A stretch of 64,000 bases of DNA, taken from NCBI GenBank assembly GCA_965644315.1, contig CBFFRQ010000095.1, positions 62,001 through 126,000 of the forward strand, given 5' to 3'. The translations under genes and the position numbers were made by a program. Source of the stretch: Caecitellus pseudoparvulus (lineage: Eukaryota; Bigyra: Bicosoecida). Below, in pieces: positions 50,491-64,000 of the stretch. The first letter of the stretch is position 1. Every line of letters begins with the position of its first letter. The notes beneath the pieces were generated by a model. The model made no database searches and was not told the origin of the DNA. It saw nothing but the letters and a program-made list of their open reading frames with translations.

Positions 50491-52450
50491 ATGTCGAGCA
50501 CTGCGCAGTTCAGGGTGCGCATTTACGGCTTGAGCGGGACAGGCCTGCAGCTGCCTTCTGGGGAATCCAACATCCAGCTGAAGGTCAACTTTGACGGGTA
50601 CAAGGAGTTCACCAGTGCGTGCCCGACGCGGCGTGGGTGGCTGGCGCTTACAGGCGTGGTGAGCGGATGTTGCTGCTGCCCTCCGCCCCTGCGCAGCTGA
50701 AGCTCGCACGCTGGACGCCAACCCATCATGGTCCGACGATGTGGAGTTCCAGTACCACACTCGGCACGCTCGTTCGCTGAGCCAGAAGCGCCTGCGCTTC
50801 ACGCTGCAAAGCACAAGTTCGGGCTTTTTCCGCACCTCCACGCGCGACTGGGGGGAAGCTGTGGTTGACCTTCACACCTTGGCGACAGGGCCAGTGGACC
50901 ACAAGAACATCCGCATTCTGGACGGGTCCTCGCCGCGAGGCAGCCTGAACTTCAGCGTGGTGATGGAACAAGCCATCACCGCCACGGTGAATTTCGCCGA
51001 CGTGGCTATCACTGGCAACCACGCGGCGTCCCAGGGCCAGGTCATGCTGCAGTTCGCGTACACCGGCCACGAGAAGTACACGGAGAAGACGGTGTGCACA
51101 GAGGCGGGCGGTCCGCGTTTCGCTTTCTTGCCTCAGCTTCGCCTGAGCACTGTCTTCAGCACGTTCACAAGCTCCAGCATCAGCTTCTGGTTGCGGGGCG
51201 TGACGGGCAGCAGCAGCATGGGCGACGTGCTGGCCAGCGCCAGTCTGCAGACCAGCAACACACCCATTTTTACGGACGGTAAGCCCTCCAGCTTCGCCCT
51301 CACGCTGCACACGCCGACAGGCCAGGCAGCGGGGCAGATGACGGGCCGCATGTGGTACACCCAGACGCCTGACTACCTGCAGATGGCCGGCGGATACCAC
51401 ACAGAGGCAGGCATCTATGGCGCATCCTTCGTCATCCCTAACCTGCCCGACAAACCCAAGTGCTATGTGCAGGGGGCGGCGAGTGCACCTGCCTCCCAGG
51501 GCCGTGGGCGTCTGGCTGGCCTGGGTGCTGCCCTGGTGGGGGCACGTCCTCGGCAACCGTCTCCCGGTTCGAGGGGGGGGCTGAGCACAGGTCACTTGGG
51601 GGCGCAGATCGCTGTGCGGGCGCTGGGCAGGAAACTGGGGGGTGACAGCCCCGCCCCTGGCTCAACAGTGGTGCTGCCTCACGCTTGGGACCGCCGTGTG
51701 GACCCCAAGTCTGGGCGCGCGTATTTCTTCAACACGGCCACCTCCACCTCCACATGGCAGCTGCCGACACAGTCCACGTTCGAAGTCAGCTTCATGCATG
51801 CCGGGCCACTGGGGCTTGAGCTGGTGCGCAATTGGTCGGGGCGGCGGGAGAGCGGGAAGCCTTCAGGCCGGCGGTACTCTGGACAGGATAGGGGTGCTGT
51901 CGTGCGCAGTGTGGCCCCAGGCAGCCAGGCGGCACACGTGACGACGCCCCAGCGCATCCAGCCCGGCATGCACCTTATCTGCATCAACCGCGGCACGACG
52001 CTGCAGTGGGACCTGGCCACCACGCTGGGTGTTCTGCGCAGAACACCCCGCCCTGTCATGCTCACGTTCCACAACCCGTACGCTGTGCCGCCGGCAGTCG
52101 CGCGCGCCGCGCTGGACCTGGACTTGGCTGTGGAGGCGGGGGACACACCTGAGGTGCGCCCCCCCTCGAGACAGGCCGCGGCAGCTGCCACAACAGTGCC
52201 ACCGCCCCGCCGCAGGGGTGCAGGCAGTGCTGGGTCTGGAGCGGGGTATGGCTATGGCGGGGGGGCTGCCGCGGCCCCCAGCCCAGCCCCTGCTGCTGCC
52301 GCCGCTGGCTCGGATGACGGCTGGGGCTCTGCTTCGGAACCCGACCAGAGCCAGATGTGGGTGGAGATGAAGGACCACATCTCAGGCAAGCTGTTTTGGC
52401 TCAACAATGCCACGGGCGAAGTGACTTTCTCCCGGCCAGATGGCTTGTGA
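50491..52450 (+). CDS. C2-WW-PDZ-WW multidomain scaffold protein
   Basis: Two exons (50491-50614 and 50697-52450) encode 625 aa. Residues 1 to about 185 resemble an N-terminal C2 (NT-C2 type) beta-sandwich: FRVRIYGLSGTGLQLPSGES, then WSDDVEFQYHTRHARSL and GEAVVDLHTLATGP. A canonical WW domain lies at about residues 368-400 (LPHAWDRRVDPKSGRAYFFN, then STSTWQLP). It is followed by a PDZ-like domain (about 402-500) with GPLGLEL in place of the GLGF loop and AVVRSVAPGSQAA. A Gly/Ala/Pro-rich linker leads to a final WW-like motif (MWVEMKDHISGKLFWLNNAT) whose second Trp is replaced by Phe in VTFSRP. C2 domains bind membranes, WW domains bind proline motifs, PDZ domains bind C-termini; so a membrane-linked scaffold is inferred. 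No known protein with this exact order comes to mind. Confidence 0.75.
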
Positions 52451-52767
52451 AGCCGTGCGCGTGGGGCTGAATGCAGGCCTGATCAGTGATCACAACACAC
52501 TTCACCGACCTACAGCGGCTAATGCATGCAGGGCCCGCTCCGCTAGCACTGCATGGCTTGCGTTTGGGGTGGCGTGTGGGCTTGAGCGCGGCTGCACCTC
52601 GAGCCGTTGCATGCGACTGTGTGGACGAAACGCTCAGACAACCACAGCGCCAGGCTCCTGCTGGCAGCTGCGCTGGGAGTGTGCAGCACCGGCAAAGCAC
52701 GGAATCGCAACACTCTTCCACCCTTGCCACGTGGGCTCTGCGCTGAGCCACGTTGCCACTGGCAGCC
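52451..52767 (+). other. Intergenic region upstream of the giant orphan
   Basis: This 317-nt interval lies between the stop of the scaffold gene and the first ATG of the next gene. It probably contains a 3' UTR and a promoter. The downstream frame is open back only to 52753. No further feature is recognised. Confidence 0.35.
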
Positions 52768-62961
<10,194 letters not shown>

Positions 62962-63072
62962 TAGTTGCTGGAAATGCACTGCACCCAGGTACGACGACGC
63001 AAGCTGCTGAGCGCCACTTTGGCGAGCTGGTCCCCATTTCCTGGTTTAATTAAGTGATCTGCATTGAGCGAG

Positions 63073-64000
63073 CTACCACTGCCGGGAGCCCTGCATCGTT
63101 CTGCGGGGGTCTCCCACAACACTGCCCTGCATGCCGAAGGGGGCTTGCCCTGTGGACGCCAGGTACGAGTCAAAGGCGGCGCACTTCTGCTGCGCCTGGG
63201 CCAGCTGGTGCTTCATGTCTTCCACCTCCTCGAAGAAGCCCATGTCCAGCCCTGACAGCTCCTGGCGCAGTGCGGCGTTCTCACGCTCCAGGGCGCGAAC
63301 ACGCTCCGCCGCATGCGCATCCGCAGCCTGTGGGGGCGCGGGGGGTGGCTGCTGGGTGGCCTGCTCAGCCGCCTTGCTCGCTTGTCGCCTGGCACGTGCC
63401 TCTGCCGCCTGGCGTGCCGCCCGCTCCCGCGCCAGCTCAGACTGCGTCGAGTCGCCCTCCAACTTGGCGTGGGCCAGGTCGCTCTCCAACTGCTTCACGC
63501 GGTCCTCGGCACGTTGCAGCTTGCTGCGCGTCGCAGCCAGCTCGCGCCCCGCTTGCACAGCCGCAGACGAGGCCTGCGCTGGGGCGCCAGGGCTCTGCCC
63601 AGCCTTGGCAGCTGCCGCCTTGGCGGAGTCCAACTCTCGCCGCTGGCGGTTCACGACGTCCTTCAGCGTGCGGATGGTGTCCTCCAGCCGGGATTCACGC
63701 CCACCTCCTGCTCCCCGCATGCCGGCAGGAGCACCGAAGGCAGTTCCTTCTCCTTCTCCTGCACCTGCGTCTCCCCGTGCGCCAGCCAGCGTGCTGAGGG
63801 CTCCCAGTTCACGCACACGCCGCTGCAGGCGCGTCACCTCTGCCCGGCTCTCCTCCAAATCGAACCGCAGGTCTGCTATGGTGGCGTCTCGACTCAGCAG
63901 CGCCGACTCCAGGCCTGAGATCGTGCGCCGGGCACCCGCCAACCGCTCGCGCAGTGCCGCCTCCTCCACGAAGCTGCTCTCCCCTGCACGCAGCGAAGCG
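63073..64000 (-). CDS. CEP290-like coiled-coil protein, C-terminal part (gene continues beyond window)
   Basis: A minus-strand frame is open from the right edge of the window to a TAG stop and gives about 300 residues of the C-terminus. It is almost entirely coiled coil with Ala/Glu/Arg/Gln heptads, for example LRFDLEESRAEVTRLQRRVR and LQRAEDRVKQLESDLAHAKL. Near the end it reads RENAALRQELSGLDMGFFEE, continuing VEDMKHQLAQAQQK. This resembles the end of CEP290, where an LDxxFFEEIEDLK motif follows a coiled coil. CEP290 builds the Y-linkers of the ciliary transition zone. The gene start lies outside the window, and a splice acceptor near 63987 is also possible. The stop is 111 nt from the stop of the convergent synthetase gene. 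Confidence 0.6.
   Translation of the reverse strand, partial: ASLRAGESSFVEEAALRERLAGARRTISGLESALLSRDATIADLRFDLEESRAEVTRLQRRVRELGALSTLAGARGDAGAGEGEGTAFGAPAGMRGAGGGRESRLEDTIRTLKDVVNRQRRELDSAKAAAAKAGQSPGAPAQASSAAVQAGRELAATRSKLQRAEDRVKQLESDLAHAKLEGDSTQSELARERAARQAAEARARRQASKAAEQATQQPPPAPPQAADAHAAERVRALERENAALRQELSGLDMGFFEEVEDMKHQLAQAQQKCAAFDSYLASTGQAPFGMQGSVVGDPRRTMQGSRQW

Overview
This is nuclear DNA from a GC-rich, gene-dense eukaryote, most likely a single-celled flagellated protist. Coding regions are interrupted by short introns of about 59-168 nt with GTGAGY or GTGCGY donors and YAG acceptors. There are eukaryote-only families: exportin-7, Rab5, NIPA, REEP/TB2, FRAG1/DRAM, a Sin3-type PAH domain, and a protein resembling CEP290. 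TAA, TAG and TGA all serve as stops, so the code looks standard. An STPG-repeat (sperm-tail PG-rich) protein and the CEP290-like C-terminus suggest a cilium. No tRNA, rRNA, transposon, virus, CRISPR array or tandem repeat block was recognised. The lineage cannot be named from the sequence alone.

Layout. 1-3.1 kb: a REEP/TB2 ER-shaping protein and a secreted endoglycoceramidase-like GH5. 3.3-10.9 kb: two NIPA-type magnesium transporter paralogues, head to head, each about 1000 residues because of long cytosolic parts. 11-19 kb: an STPG-repeat protein, two unrecognised low-complexity proteins, and a Golgi-type membrane protein with an exostosin-like C-terminus. 19-23 kb (minus strand): an unrecognised disordered protein and a protein with one PAH domain. 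23-30 kb: a SulP anion transporter, a FRAG1/DRAM-type six-helix membrane protein, a protein O-mannosyltransferase without MIR domains, and a HIT protein. 30-36.7 kb (minus): exportin-7 and an SDP1/TGL-type patatin lipase. 37-46 kb: one uninterrupted 3000-residue receptor-like protein (RCC1-type repeats, TIG domains, C-terminal membrane bundle). 46-50 kb: Rab5, a mitochondrial TPR protein and a glucose-6-phosphate 1-epimerase. 50.5-61 kb: a C2-WW-PDZ-WW protein and a 2696-residue orphan. 61-64 kb: mitochondrial glutamyl-tRNA synthetase and the 3' end of a CEP290-like gene that leaves the window.

Genes alternate strand often. Convergent neighbours end as close as 12-46 nt apart, while divergent pairs share 265-727 nt. 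Introns sit almost entirely in the 5' part of each gene, followed by kilobases of uninterrupted frame. There is no operon-like functional grouping; the genes are mostly membrane-system, lipid, trafficking and cilium-related housekeeping functions. All gene models come from reading frames, splice-site phases and remembered family motifs; no database search was run.
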